Shown: positions 11,441-23,099 of the stretch, piece after piece
Numbering within the stretch: position 1 is the first letter of the stretch
Layout of the letters: each line of letters begins with the position of its first letter
From: Margaritifera margaritifera
Lineage: Eukaryota > Mollusca > Bivalvia > Unionida > Margaritiferidae
DNA: 64,000 nucleotides
Direction of reading: 5' to 3'
Assembly (NCBI GenBank): GCA_029931535.1
Contig: JAQPZY010001297.1
Coordinates: 1,922,001-1,986,000 of the forward strand
Program-made: the position numbers and the translations under genes
Notes under the pieces: model-generated
What the model was told of the DNA's origin: nothing
What the model saw: only the letters and a program-made list of their open reading frames with translations
The model's database searches: none

Positions 11441-12421
11441 AATGATCTCATTTTATTACGAGGTAGCCCCATTTGTTTCAGGCCTGGCTGAAACACTGAG
11501 TGTGGATGTTAAACAAATTTGTATTATGTAATACTTGCCTGTTATTACTATATTACCTCCTTCCTCCCCAGTCTGATGTCCATTTGGTCATGGTTCAAGT
11601 CAAAGAAGAACAATATTCTGAGTGTCTGAAGGCACTAAAGAATAGGACTGGGACTATGTTTATTTTGTTCTAGACCTCCATTTAATAATTGTAGGAAGGA
11701 ATGCCACTTTGGACTGGGTACTAGCATAAGGAAAAGAGATAGCAAAGTAATAATAGCAGATAAGTATTGCATGATTCAAACTAATATGGTTTCATTTATT
11801 TTTGTGGCCTTAACTTGTAATGATGTTGATTTCCCTTTGTAAAAGTGTGCATATTTGTAGACTATTTGTTTCGTGGAATAACTTCTACAAATACCCAAAA
11901 TAATGAATACAAAGAGAACAAAACTAAGCGAGGAATAAAACATGATCGCTTGAATGGTGGTTGAAATAATACTATGGCAGGTATGAACACAAATGTACCA
12001 CATGCCACGATAAATCATTTACACAGAGTGTTCAACACTTAACATCAAGCCAGGCGGTTACTGAAGCATGTCTGTATAATCTCTTACTTAAACCACAGTT
12101 TATTCAGTTGGACCATCAGTACATTCCGACGATAATGGCATTAACTCGGTGGCTTAACAATGGTAAAATGCAAGTTATACGGAATGTCATCATTCCATAT
12201 GTGAACCATACACGTGACCATCATTTCCATACTCAATGCCATTAGCAGTCTGTGGCAATTGTGATGTGTCTGAAACCATTACAGTGAGAAGATGCTAACT
12301 AAACTGAAAGACAATGGACTCGCTCCATTGTTTGTGCTTAACTGACAAACGATTGTGTATACCAGAAACTGTTATTGACACCACATTTATTCAGTGGTTT
12401 GTCTGAATAAATCATATATGA

Positions 12422-12447
12422 ATATATATATATATATATATATATAC
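12422..12447. repeat. (TA)n microsatellite
   Basis: An uninterrupted alternating TA tract of about 26 bp in the third sodium-pump intron in this window. Confidence 0.95.
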
Positions 12448-12978
12448 ATAGTGTTTAATTAGTATTTACACTTGAAGCAATATTTGTTCTATTTTACAGT
12501 CTTGTTGTTTCTTTGGATTAAAATGTGTGGATAAAATGTGATGTGCTTTCAGGAGGATTTACAGTTTAAAGGGAAATTTACTACCTGTAATTAGAAGCAT
12601 ACATGTTTGCGTTTATCTATGGCTTATATAGATTATTAATAATAAAGATGCATCACGACAATTTAATTTTAAATCATAGAGAATTGCAGAGAATAAATAT
12701 ACAATTATTTAATACAAGTATTTTTGATAGCACTTTTATCTGAATAACAGAACAATGTAAAATAAGCAATAGATCTTTGCAGATCATTTCGTTATTCGTT
12801 CCTTTACAATGATTATAACTAATACTTGAATAAATTACGCTCTTTGTGTTTCTCTGTGTCCTGAATGATTCACAGCACATCGATTTAGGCAGTGAGTGAA
12901 ACCGACATATATCTGATACTGTATACAAGGTTGTGATTTGGAGCAATATACAATGATTTATAATCATTAAAAGATGTG

Positions 12979-13062
12979 TACTCTAATGTGCATGTTTTCT
13001 ATATGGTACTCTAATGTGCATGTTTTCTATATGGTACTCTAATGTGCATGTTTTCTATATGG
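12979..13062. repeat. 28-bp minisatellite, three perfect copies
   Basis: Three identical head-to-tail copies of a 28-bp unit beginning TACTCTAATGTGCATG. Perfect identity implies recent duplication. Confidence 0.95.
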
Positions 13063-13310
13063 TCTTGTATATCGCTTTATAGATATTTTGTCCTTATGCT
13101 AACCATGTGCAAGCAGGGACTTACTCCCATCGTCCTCTCACGGACTCCTAACCTGTGTATGCTGTCATAGCAGAAAGACACACATTATATATACTTGATT
13201 TGTTTCTGACCCATGGGTCATGATTATACACAAACAAGGGTGTGTGTGTGTGTTTCTAATGTGGGTTTTTGCCATGTAAAGATCTCTTATTTTATAATCT
13301 TCTTTCTCAG

Positions 13311-13412
13311 GAACCATCACTTGACGTTTGGATTATTCTTTGCGACTGCGCTAGCTGCATTCTTGACGTACTGTCCAGGTCTGGATCAGGGACTTAGAAT
13401 GCATAACCTTCG
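13311..13412 (+). CDS. Na+/K+-ATPase alpha subunit, exon encoding M9
   Basis: The exon starts after TTTCTCAG, supplies the third base of the lysine codon left open at 4230, and runs [18 protein letters not shown], then [15 protein letters not shown]. It ends two bases into an arginine codon before GTAAGG. This is membrane segment M9. Most sodium pumps have a glutamate immediately before the TALAAF block (Glu954 in pig alpha-1 numbering), a residue assigned to the third Na+ site. Here that codon is GCG (alanine), a single-base change from GAG. The neighbouring residues and splice sites are intact, so this looks like a real feature of a functional, divergent paralogue and not decay. The loop after M9 (HNL for the usual YPL) is also unusual. 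Confidence 0.95.
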
Positions 13413-14336
13413 GTAAGGACTGACAGCATGTTGTTACTATGATCCTGAACTTTATCTTTCTAACCAGAAACATTTATCATCGCTTCACTAGAACTTTTAC
13501 AGCAAGAGGAAAAAAATTGCTTGGTGTGTGAGCTCAGAAGGCACTCATGTTTAACTATTTTTGGGAGGCAGTGGTAATCAAACTAATACAAATACTCTTT
13601 GTTGACCAGCCTAGGTAAAATGTTATGGGTGGTGGACTCCTTGATAAAGTGTCTTACTGCTCCTCACTTCCTGAGGTTTATTTATAGCACAGCCATAAGC
13701 AGATAGCAAGACACAGTTGTCACTTTTTATATGCCCTGCCCAAGACAGGTGCATTATCAGTTCGATAACATTTGTTTATCTGGATCATAGCATGGAACGC
13801 TTTGAGAGATTTTCATGAAATTTTGCCGACGTATACATCAGGACTATAGAATGTGGTGCATACAATAGCAATGTCCCATACCTAAATTTCAAAGATACTG
13901 CAAGGGAAAATAATATTATGTGACTTGTATCGTTGTCCAGAGAAAAACTTCTGAACCACTGAAGATACTTTAACAAAACTTCAGGACTAGACAGTGTGTA
14001 ACTTACCCTTGCAATGCCTCTTGCCTCACGGTCAAGGTCACAGCAAAGGAAACTCTAAATCAGCGGCCCCTAACTGTGTATGGGTACAACTTAGGAAGCA
14101 TTGAAGATATTTTCATGGTCATTAGTAGGGAAAAACATATCAAGATGGGTGTATAATGTGTCATGTGGGGTACTCTTGATTTATTTTTTGCTAACCTGGC
14201 CATAAAGCCAAGTAAGCTTATGGTATGGCCCTGTGTATGTTGTGCGTCCGTCAACAATTGCAACTTTCAACTTTTTCCAGCCCCCTGCAGGCTCAGGGAT
14301 GCTCGTGCGCTCTCCTGCATGTCATAAAAAGTGACT

Positions 14337-14535
14337 AGTGATGGCTCAGTGGCTGGCATGCCCAAATCGTGACCAAAAGGGTGCAGGTGTGAATCCTCTT
14401 ATTAGATCAGCCCAGGTCTGTTACCATAGGTCTGTGTCCTTGGGCAGTGAACCCGACTCCAGTTGCCGCGAAACTATATAGCCAACTTGTATTGCCATGC
14501 TGTAAATACTGAAACCAGACCAATCAACCAAACTT
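14337..14535 (+). repeat. tRNA-derived SINE, second copy of the 6410 family
   Basis: It shares with the copy at 6410 a tRNA-like head (GGCTCAGTGGCTGGCATGCC, degenerate box B GGTGTGAATCC at 14386-14396) and the body block TCAGCCCAGGTCTGTTACC...TGTGTCCTTGGGCA. It is more diverged than the first copy. Confidence 0.65.
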
Positions 14536-14619
14536 GGCAGACTACACATTCGTTTGAAGGTTTTTAAAGTTTGTACAAATAATGCCGATTCAACATCAAA
14601 TATGGCCACCGTGTGTGCT

Positions 14620-15013
14620 GTTCAGAGTAAACAGTATAGAACCTGATCAACTGGCACTGTATAAAACGGCATATCCGGGTTTGAGCTGTTCAGAGTAAAC
14701 AGCATAGACCCTGATCTGCTGGCCCAGTATCCTACATAGAGCAGAGCTGGATGTTGACAGTGAACAGCATAGACCCTGATCGACTGATCCTGTATGCCTC
14801 GGCATATCTGGGTTTGTGGTGTTGACATTAAACAGCATAGACTCTGATCTATTGGCATTGTATGCTACATCACATATGGGTTTGTGCAATTCATAAAAAA
14901 CGGCATAGCTACTGGTCCAGTGTGCTACAGCAGAGCCGGGTCTGCTTTTCACAGTAAATAGCACATATCCTGATCTGGATTAGTAGAATATGACAGCATA
15001 GCTCGGAATGTGC
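14620..15013. repeat. ~68-bp degenerate minisatellite, six units
   Basis: Units starting GTTCAGAGTAAACAGCATAG begin near 14620, 14688, 14753, 14821, 14889 and 14947, with mutual divergence of roughly 20-35 percent. Minus-strand open frames across it (repeating 'DQS...YAV') are by-products of the repeat length and not genes. Confidence 0.85.
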
Positions 15014-15139
15014 TGTTCAGAGTTAGGTGTGCAGTATACACCGATAAGTGTTATTCTAGTTGTTCCCCTACCTTGTTTAGTTCCACAAGGATAATTTGAG
15101 GTTTATAAACAGTAATACCGTTACCTGAGCATATGTCAA

Positions 15140-15325
15140 TTTAGCTGCCGTCCTGTGGGTTTTGAGGATGGCCAGTTAATTTTGACAACTGTATGCCTGC
15201 TGGGCCAGTTAAATTATCCAAAGTCATTATTAAATTTGATTTGGAGGGCCAGTTCAGTGTCTGTTGATTTCAATGTGATCTGACCCTGGCCAGTGGAAAA
15301 ATCGGTGTTAAGTTGGCCCCTGTCT
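15140..15325 (+). repeat. Dispersed repeat, copy 2
   Basis: Diverged copy of the sequence at 9040-9240, in the same orientation. See that entry for the shared blocks. Confidence 0.6.
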
Positions 15326-15787
15326 AGATTTGGAGGCACATGTAGTTAATGAGCTGCACGTATTGTTTCAGAGAGAACTGATATGCACACACGTAGGCAT
15401 ACTGTATACCTGTTGACGGTCCAAAATGGACTCATCGGGTCTGTTTATGTACTTTATTTGACCTTTGTGGACCTGTATCATATTACTTTTGTGGACCTAT
15501 ACGACTATCAAAACTCTGATTTTGTGTTGTTTTTTAAAGGAGTATGAAATGCAACATTACTCACTTTGTGGGAAAGACAGTGTTAACTCAAGTTTCATGC
15601 ATTATAACTGGATGTATGGTGAAGAAGGTGTTAAGCATAACACTTATATAATGCATCATAACTTGATTTGTAGGCAAGACTGTATTAAGCATAATGCTTG
15701 TTTACTATATCATGTTGTGGATTTGAAGATGCAGATTGAGAAAAGGTAACACATTTTATAACAATATTATTTGTTTCTGTCTTTCAG

Positions 15788-15911
15788 GGCATCTTGGTGG
15801 TTACCAGCTGTCCCCTTCAGTTTGCTGATCCTTGTCTATGATGAGTGCCGAAAACTTGTCTTACGTCACTCTGCACCAGGGGGATTTGTGGAGAGAGAAA
15901 CATATTATTAA
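15788..15911 (+). CDS. Na+/K+-ATPase alpha subunit, last coding exon (M10 and C-terminus)
   Basis: The exon opens after CTTTCAG, completes the split arginine codon, and encodes [20 protein letters not shown], then [20 protein letters not shown] and TAA. This is membrane segment M10 and the cytoplasmic tail. The terminal ETYY is the family hallmark, and in sodium pumps the two C-terminal tyrosines influence Na+ affinity. The segment before PGG is one residue longer than in the vertebrate alpha-1 I recall, and the usual tryptophan after PGG is phenylalanine, again suggesting a divergent paralogue. The gene ends here. Confidence 0.97.
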
Positions 15912-16050
15912 AAGGAGCTATTCTTTTAGATTTGGCATAGTTCCATAGAATCATTTATTCGAACTTTTCAAATATTTGGGCGTTTTTACAAGATTTTGAA
16001 TTTTATCTGAATATGTGAAAGTTACAATAAAGATAGAAATCTATGGTAAT
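15912..16050 (+). promoter_or_regulatory. Sodium-pump 3' UTR with polyadenylation signal
   Basis: AT-rich sequence follows the stop. The first AATAAA is at 16026-16031, about 115 bp past the stop, so the mRNA probably ends near 16,050. A second AATAAA-type hexamer near 16,577 could serve a longer form. Confidence 0.7.
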
Positions 16051-16153
16051 GTTTTTATAATTTTTAAATTAAATACCAACTACTGTTAATATTGACACCA
16101 TACAATGTTTGATTGTTTATGAAATTTTGAGATTTTAGTAAGGTTTGTGATGG

Positions 16154-16156
<3 letters not shown>

Positions 16157-16217
<61 letters not shown>
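16157..16217. repeat. (GA)n microsatellite
   Basis: Sixty bases of uninterrupted AG dinucleotides, continuing imperfectly to about 16248. Confidence 0.97.
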
Positions 16218-16220
<3 letters not shown>

Positions 16221-16249
16221 ACAGACAGAGAGAGAGACAGAGAGAGAGG

Positions 16250-17049
16250 AGTATTTCCCTTCATAGAAGAACACCAAACAAGGAAGCATGGAAAGCAAAT
16301 TCTTCTCAGTAACTACAATCATAACGTTTGTACTTGATTAGAAAATATAGTTTCCATGTAAATTGTGATATCATCATGTTAACCTGTATCTTACACTAAC
16401 ATGTTCAGCAAGCTGGTCTTGATGATCACACATTTGTACGGCTTTTTCCTGTGAGTCCTTGTAAGCACAATTATTTTGTGATCAACAAACAACTTTTGAG
16501 AAGTACCTTCAGTAAGTTTTGATTTGCACAGAATATCATCAATGTCTTCATAGAGGAAACCTTAAAGTTTTAAAGTCAATAAAAGGTTGACCCACAAAGG
16601 TGGCTTTATTGTTTCATTATGATGTCCAGTGTCTATATGTCCAGGCTTGTGTAGCGTGTATAGATTGTTCACAATATAACATAATACTTAAAGCACTCAT
16701 CTATGATGAAATTTGTGTGGTTTATGGACCATCAGACTTGGAACAATATCTTATCTCAGGAGAGAATTTTTATGTCATTGCTTGATGGCAGTGTTCGGGA
16801 TTCAAATGTATAACCATGTTTTTATCCCTTTTTTCCCCTTCGTTTCACCTTTTCATCAGCGTCGTATCGGTTACCCTTCCATGAATCTTTCAAGATTTGT
16901 AAGTTTCTGTTTCATATATTCTTAGTGTACCTGTACATATGCAATGTAGCTTGTATAGAGATCTGAAGATAAAAGCAGAGCTATTTATATCACAAAAAAA
17001 AACCATTTAGTAATCCCTGAAATTCTGGACAATTTGTACTTAATATAAT
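16250..17049. other. No gene seen
   Basis: AT-rich intergenic sequence just downstream of the sodium-pump gene. Short open frames are present on both strands but have no family resemblance, splice context or repeat structure. Confidence 0.6.
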
Positions 17050-19111
17050 AATATCTCTTCCACGCGACTACATCTCTAAACTATTTTCTTGTGTGTATCA
17101 TCTTTCGTGTTCTTTTCTTCATGATGAAAGACAACAACAAAAAAAAAAAAAACAACGTATACCTCATTTTTACATTTCCGGGACTAACGATTATAAATAT
17201 AATCAATTAATGAATACAGGTAACATACGACTATTGAAAAATATTTGCAGTTTCTTAGATTGTGTTTTCCGAATTTTGTAATTCCTGTTAAGCATTATGA
17301 AATGATATCACACGCTACATTCATGTTCTTTTTCTTATATACCTCATATGTTGTAAACTTTACAACCTGAGCGTAATAAAGTCTTGTCTTTTCTTGTCTT
17401 GTCTTGGCACATTACTTTCTGAAAAGCTTCAACATAGGCTGACGTAGATAATTCAGTTATGTTATTGTACTGAGTGCAGTAATGTAACCAATGAATGTCT
17501 TGATCGTTAATAATGACAAACTGAAAAACAATAGCCCGGTAAGTTGACAACTATTTATTTCGCTGATAAAGTCACTATTGTAGTTCACAATAGACAAATT
17601 AAGGATAGTAAGGCTAATTTTAAAGTAAGAAGGGTGACCAATGCAAACATTTCATGCACCTATATTTTGTTTTAAATTTCTCTTTACCAATAAGATATAA
17701 ACATATAAAAGTATATATATGTTTGGACGTCCTTAACTGGAAAATGCGTTTCAATTTAGAGATTGTTGTAATAATTGGTTCTAGGGGACCTTTTGTTTAT
17801 TCAAATTTAAATTTCGGGAATCATTTCATGCAAATTTTTAAACTTCGATATGAGTAGTATAGTGGGGTACTTGAGGTGTCTATGAGAGTCCTGTGTTAAA
17901 TAGGGTCAAACATGCATGGGGCACAATGGGAAAATAACATTAGGTCGCCATTTTGAAATATATGTTGTAACAGTGTAATAATATGCGTCGGACTGCTCTC
18001 TGACTGAAATGCCTTATTACGTCATACTTTTGCCCCACTATAGCACTGCTATGAAATGTTTTCTTCTAAATTTGTAATGTTATAGATCTATATAGTAGAT
18101 ATAGAATTGTTTCAGGGAATGTTGTTATATAAAAGGCATGGCATGGATTTGAAAATATAAGGGTTTTAATTTCAATGTTTGTTGCTTTGAAAACCTTATT
18201 TCAAGCGTAGGCTTGAATTGCTGTAACTTAAACACACGTTATTTCTTCAACAATCTCTGACAAGGTTCATATAAACGTATACCCAGCTATATAATCACAA
18301 ACGTTTGTGTGAAATTGAGTTTACAGTAAGATGCAACGCTAATTTTAAGATAAGACGGGTGACTAATGTTAAAATCTTTTATGCACGTATCTTTATTTTA
18401 AAATTTCTCTTTACCAGTAAGATATAAACATATAAAAGTATACGTATGTATGAACGTCCTGAAATGGAAAATATGTTTCAATTAGTTTGGCAGTGGATTA
18501 TGGACACAGCTTTGATAGCACCAATTAAACTTTTGCCCCAGGAAAACACCCGTAGATCATTGATTTAATTTTGGAACCTTAAAGTACACACTTATCTGAA
18601 ATGATACACACGGTAAGTCTGGATTATTTTCAAGAATTTTGTCAATTAAAAATAGGTTTATATTACAAATTGTTAAAGAGTTTGATAATCCCGATACGAA
18701 GCATTTGTCGCATGTTGCTTGACAATTTGAAACAATTGAGGAGAAAACAGACCATGAAGATCATTAGATGAAACTTTTCAGAAAAAAACATCAACGTTTT
18801 GGTTCGCACTTACTCAAAGTTATATACTATCATAACAATGATGAATTTTAAATGCCAAAAAAGCGTCCACAGTCAACAACAGATAAGTATCGTTTCTTCA
18901 AACGACAGACACTGGATAAAGTTGAAGATTCGAAATCACAGACAGTTCCAGACAAAATGCAGTTACTGGTTTTAGGACTGAGAGGGCTGACATTGTATTA
19001 ATGCAATTCCTTCAGTAGTAGAGAAAATTTTATCTTTTCTGATCTGACCTCTCATGAGATTTGATGTAAAATAGCATTAACATTTGCTTAGAATTTAAGT
19101 AACATGAAAGG

Positions 19112-19113
<2 letters not shown>

Positions 19114-19183
<70 letters not shown>
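19114..19183. repeat. (TA)n microsatellite
   Basis: Seventy bases of pure alternating TA, absent from the corresponding place in duplication copy B. Confidence 0.97.
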
Positions 19184-19186
<3 letters not shown>

Positions 19187-19467
19187 TGCTACTTAAATAA
19201 TGAGCATGCAACATTTTTCGAAATGCGGGCTGGGGTGGGATGGGAGATCTCCTTCGATATAGCTCACCCCTATCCCACACCGCCGATAATGGACGTCTGC
19301 ATCCGGCCCTGCAAAGAGCTCCGTACTTTTAACTGCACTTTGTATGATTTTTCTCAGCCTTAATGTTAATCATGGTAGAAGAGGATATGTCTCCTGTTGT
19401 ATCCGTTCCAGTCACTAAAAAACTATAAAAAACAACAAAAAACCCTAGTGAAACATACAAAGATGAA

Positions 19468-19494
<27 letters not shown>
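19468..19494. repeat. (CA)n microsatellite
   Basis: Twenty-seven bases of CA repeats. Duplication copy B has a CA tract at the equivalent site (24311-24331), so the tract predates the duplication. Confidence 0.95.
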
Positions 19495-19498
<4 letters not shown>

Positions 19499-20569
19499 TT
19501 ATAGTTCAGGTTTACATCCAGCTTAAATAATTATTTCTCTCTCGCTCCACATATTGCCACGTAATTTGTCCCTTATATCACGAGAAAGGGATATAAAAAG
19601 TAAAGTGGAGGGGATTTCAATGACATCGTTTTAAATTATTTAGAAAACGCTATGATTACTATTTTTTCTCGTTTTTATTTTATTAATTAATTATTAATTA
19701 TTAGTAAGTGGAAATCCATCACGAATCTTGATAGCATGAAAGCAATAATCGACTGTGTCCTCCCTTGTTTTATTCTACATAATACATATACAATTTAAAG
19801 GTAAATTCTAAGTCACGATAAGAGCCCATGTGGAGTTGACTGTGGATGTTTCATTTTGGCAATGAAAGTAATTTACCACTGTTCTGACAGTATACAACTT
19901 CCATTTTAGAAAATGGAAGCCAAACAACATTCATGTTCACCGACTGAGAATTTGCTTTTACTGATCTCCATTGTCTTTTTCAAGTCAAGTTTTCCAAACT
20001 GTCAAGCCAGATGTGTTATACGCTTTGTATCGGGACCATCAAACTCTTTAACTTTATGAATATGAACATAGTTATAATTGATTAAACTATTTTTTTTTAA
20101 AAATCCCTCAAAGCAAACAAACAAACAAATAAAACAAAAACAAAAACAACCGTTTGTATCATTTGAGGCACGTTTGTATTCTATGATAACTTAAGTCTTT
20201 GGCGACTGACTTTGCCTGGGCCGAAAGTTATTTTGTGCTATCAAAGTAGTGTCCACAATCGACTGCCAGACTATGGGATTAATTGTTGTTCGCGCCTCGA
20301 TTTCGAAGATGACCATGGCATCATTAACTAGTTTGGCTTATTTAAGTACATGAGTAGTTGATCAGGCTAATTCGTGTTGTGAACTGTATAAAGCATACTG
20401 CATAGGAGATGCCGCTTTGGTTTGCTTGATGAATAGACGACGTTCTGCAGTTCTGCGATTTACACTCCTTGCGCTTCTGCACTGTTTCTGCAATTCTCCT
20501 TAGTTCAAAGTCTGTAGCTCCAGTATGGGTAAGGCTGCGTAAGGTGGAATGGTCCAGTTCGACATCTCA

Positions 20570-21950
20570 CTAAGATTCAGGATCAATTTTGAAGTGTTTC
20601 AAGGAAAACTTGAAAGAATATTTGAAGCATTTCTTCTGACCACCCTGAGATCGCTTTCTCTCCTTCAACTCGCCGTAGAAGAGCTTCTGTAGTTGCTCTT
20701 CTGACATCCTGCTGACATGAGATGCCCACATAATCTGTGAATTCAACAGCAGAGTGTGGATACTTGGACTGCCTGTCAGTGTGAGGACCCTGTTCTGCCA
20801 TCTTATCATCATCAGTTTCCTTCGGCAGCCCATGTGAAAAAGATTCAGCTCCTTGGTATGGCGTCTATACACCGCCCAAGGTTTAGCATGCATACAGCAG
20901 GATCGGCAACACAATCTCTATGCAGACCTTCAGTTTTCTTTGTTTACTGACGTATCTGTGCTCCCACACATTTGCGCGTAGTCTGCCAAAGGCCATACTT
21001 GCTTTAGCAATTCTGGCGTTCATTTCATCATCGATGTGGACTGCACATGACAGTGTACTGCAGAGATAGGGGAACTTGTCCACTGCCAGGAGGGTTTGGC
21101 CATTTACTGTGATTGTAGGATCTATGTAAGGCTTTCCTAGTGCAGGTTGGTACACCACTTCTGTCTTGTTGATACTGAATGTGAGACCAAAATTATCGCT
21201 CTATGCTCTGTTATAGACATAGATTTGACATTAAGGGAACAGTCATTAGCAAATATGAGACCACAAACAGTCGCTGCCTGTAACTTCGTCCTTGCCCGTA
21301 GTCTCCTCAGATTGAAGAGCATGCCATCAGTCCGGTATATAATGTCAAACCAGTGTCATAGTCACGGAAAGCATCAGTCAGCATGGCAGAGAACATCATA
21401 CTGAAGATGGTTGGGACCAACACACAACCTTGCTTGACTCCATTGCTGACTGATAATGGTACAGATGACTCACCGTTATCCACGATATGAGTGAGCATGC
21501 TCTGATGGAAATGCCGGACCATTATGATGAATTTCTCTGGGCAATCAAATTTTGTCATGATCTTCCACAGGCCCCGACGACTGACTGTGTCAAAGACTTA
21601 TGTCAGGTCGCTGAATGTCGTGTACTGGTCGCAGTTATGCTCCTAGTATTTCTACTGGAGTTGACGAGCTGCACAACATCATCCATGTGGTCCGTCTGTG
21701 GTCCGTCGTCCTTTACTGAAGCCATCCCTTGAACAATGTGATGCACAAGACGATTCAGCAGAATTCTGTCCAGAATTTATCCAGCTATTGACAGCAAGGA
21801 GGTGCCCCCATGATTGTCGCAGGATTGCATATGGTCTGTTTGATTGTACTAGTGGACAATGGATGCGTCCTTACACTCACGGGGTATAGTTCCTTGAGTC
21901 CACATTGACTGGAACAGTTCAGTTAGTTTCTGGGCCATGTACGAACCTCC
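20570..21950 (-). pseudogene. Non-LTR retrotransposon (LINE) reverse-transcriptase remnant
   Basis: On the minus strand, in order: 'RECKDASIVH' (~21870), 'FDCPEKFIIMVRHFH' then 'NGVKQGCVLVPTIFSMMFSA' (21,420-21,550), 'LFNLRRLRARTKLQ' and 'GLIFANDCSL' (21,230-21,320). These are followed by 'MVYQPALGKPYIDPTITVNG', 'NARIAKASMAFGRLRANVWE' (20,960-21,158) and the C-terminal 'YRRHTKELNLFH', 'GELKERKRSQGGQKK' (20,600-20,880). This is the palm-to-C-terminus part of a widespread metazoan endonuclease/reverse-transcriptase LINE. The catalytic (F/Y)ADD box reads FAND, and frame changes and stops separate the blocks, so the copy is inactive. The endonuclease half is missing. Clade assignment (RTE-like or other) would need a tree. 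Confidence 0.85.
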
Positions 21951-22049
21951 GGCTTTGTTGTCCCCCTCCGACAACAGGGGATTAATTATCTGCATATTAA
22001 ATACACAGCTGCAGCCCCAAAGACCCCCCTCCCACATGCGTCCGTTGCT

Positions 22050-22650
22050 GTATACTCAACAGATCATTGCTCACAATATTCTTGTCCAAATTGGTCACTG
22101 GGCCAAATAGTAGGGTCAGACTAAAACCCTACACCTAAAATATATTGATATGTATGAATTCATTAATACTGAGTAATATTTTCTTCTTTTGTACCTAGTT
22201 TTGCTTTCTGTTTTTAAATGGCTTAGGTTTGATCGTATAGCTTGATCTATTCTAAGACTGACATGTTCGGGGTGGGGGTGGGGGTCTATTCCATGTAAGA
22301 AAAAGGGATAATTTATTTTTTAAATATGAGAGATCTAATGCAAAGTAATTATGTCTTGGAAACATAATGCGCTATTTTGGGTTGATTTTTCGACGTAATT
22401 TATTAGAAATATAAACTCAGATAGAGCAATAACAACTCCCAGAATAGAACCTGTCGAATATGAGTATGCATGTGTGTTTGTTTCTTACCTCCATGCCCAT
22501 TTCTTCATCAGGCTGTCTGCTCTGTTAAAACAGATGTCATTTCGAAAAATCCTCGCCTCTCTGCAATGAGACACAAATACATATATCTGTTAGAATGAGT
22601 CTTCTACTAGCATGCAATGAAAAATTAATTACCTTAGTATTAGAGAAAGT
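22050..22650. other. No gene seen
   Basis: AT-rich intergenic sequence between the LINE remnant and the TATG microsatellite, with a short G-rich run near 22270. Nothing further is recognised. Confidence 0.6.
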
Positions 22651-22657
22651 TTTATTG

Positions 22658-22722
22658 GTATGTATGTATGTATGTATGTATGTATGTATGTATGTATGTA
22701 TGTATGTATGTATGTATGTATG
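22658..22722. repeat. (TATG)n microsatellite
   Basis: About 16 copies of a 4-bp unit, inserted directly after the sequence TTAGTATTAGAGAAAGTTTTAT. A similar sequence occurs in both copies of the long duplication. Confidence 0.97.
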
Positions 22723-23099
22723 CATGTACGTTGTAAATTATTTGATTTTAGGATTGAAGACAACATCATCGTTATTATGAAACAAAACAAATCAAGATAA
22801 ATGGCAGTTTCGCCTGCAATCTGTAACAATTTCTATCACAATAAAAGAAAGAAAAAAAATAAATTTAGTAAAAGCTGAAATTCTCACAGATTGTACTTTG
22901 GTGTAATACCCAAACCTGCAGATAGAAGGATAAATATATTTCATAACTTTACATAAATATTAAACGAAATATCACCACGCATAATCAGTAATAACGAGTT
23001 AGTATTGATAACACACTTGATTGTGCACATGGGATGTTCACACGCGTTTTCAAGACCCATTATTTCGAGTACACTACACTGTCGTTAACAATAGACATT

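Larger units (their letters stand above)
4231..13310 (+). other. Sodium-pump intron, 9.1 kb, rich in mobile elements
   Basis: The donor is GTGAGT and the acceptor TTCTTTCTCAG. The intron contains two SINE-like copies near 4.4-5.0 kb, another SINE at 6.41 kb, a DIRS-like remnant at 6.73-8.39 kb, a dispersed repeat at 9.04 kb, a hAT remnant at 10.2-11.4 kb and a 28-bp minisatellite at 12.98 kb. The stretches 4970-6410, 8400-9040, 9240-10230 and 11440-12970 show no other structure I can name, apart from a TA tract at 12422-12447. Confidence 0.85.
13413..15787 (+). other. Sodium-pump intron, 2.4 kb
   Basis: The donor is GTAAGG and the acceptor GTCTTTCAG. It holds a SINE (14337-14535), a ~68-bp minisatellite (14620-15013) and the second copy of a dispersed repeat (15140-15325). 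The stretch 13413-14330 contains repeat-like sequence ('GGTCAAGGTCACAG') but no gene. Confidence 0.85.
17050..19765 (+). repeat. Diverged long duplication, copy A
   Basis: A series of collinear blocks recurs at 23100-24583 in the same orientation. Examples are CGCGACTA(C/G)ATCTCTAAACTATTTT, CAATGAATGTCTTG, TTTCTCTTTACC...TAAGATAT, ACTTTTGCCCCAGG, GATAAAGTTGAAGATTCGAAAT, TGCAAAGAGCTCCGT-like sequence, and the CA tract followed by CATCCAGCTTAAA. Copy A is longer because it contains a TA tract (19114-19183) and an internal partial duplication (17600-17740 resembles 18330-18470). No coding content is recognised. Confidence 0.75.
18486..20270. repeat. Possible element bounded by ~55-bp inverted repeats
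   Basis: The left sequence at 18486-18543 (TTTGGCAGTGGATTATGGAC, then TTTGATAGCA) matches the complement of 20215-20270 (TCTGGCAGTCGATTGTGGAC, then TTTGATAGCA). This could mark a MITE of ~1.8 kb. However, the neighbouring duplication extends well left of this point, so the inverted repeat may instead be a nested insertion or a rearranged copy. Confidence 0.4.

Noticed and set aside
12979..13062. CRISPR-like array (also the 31-bp and 41-bp repeats)
   Set aside because: The repeats are directly adjacent with no unique spacers, and the genome is eukaryotic.
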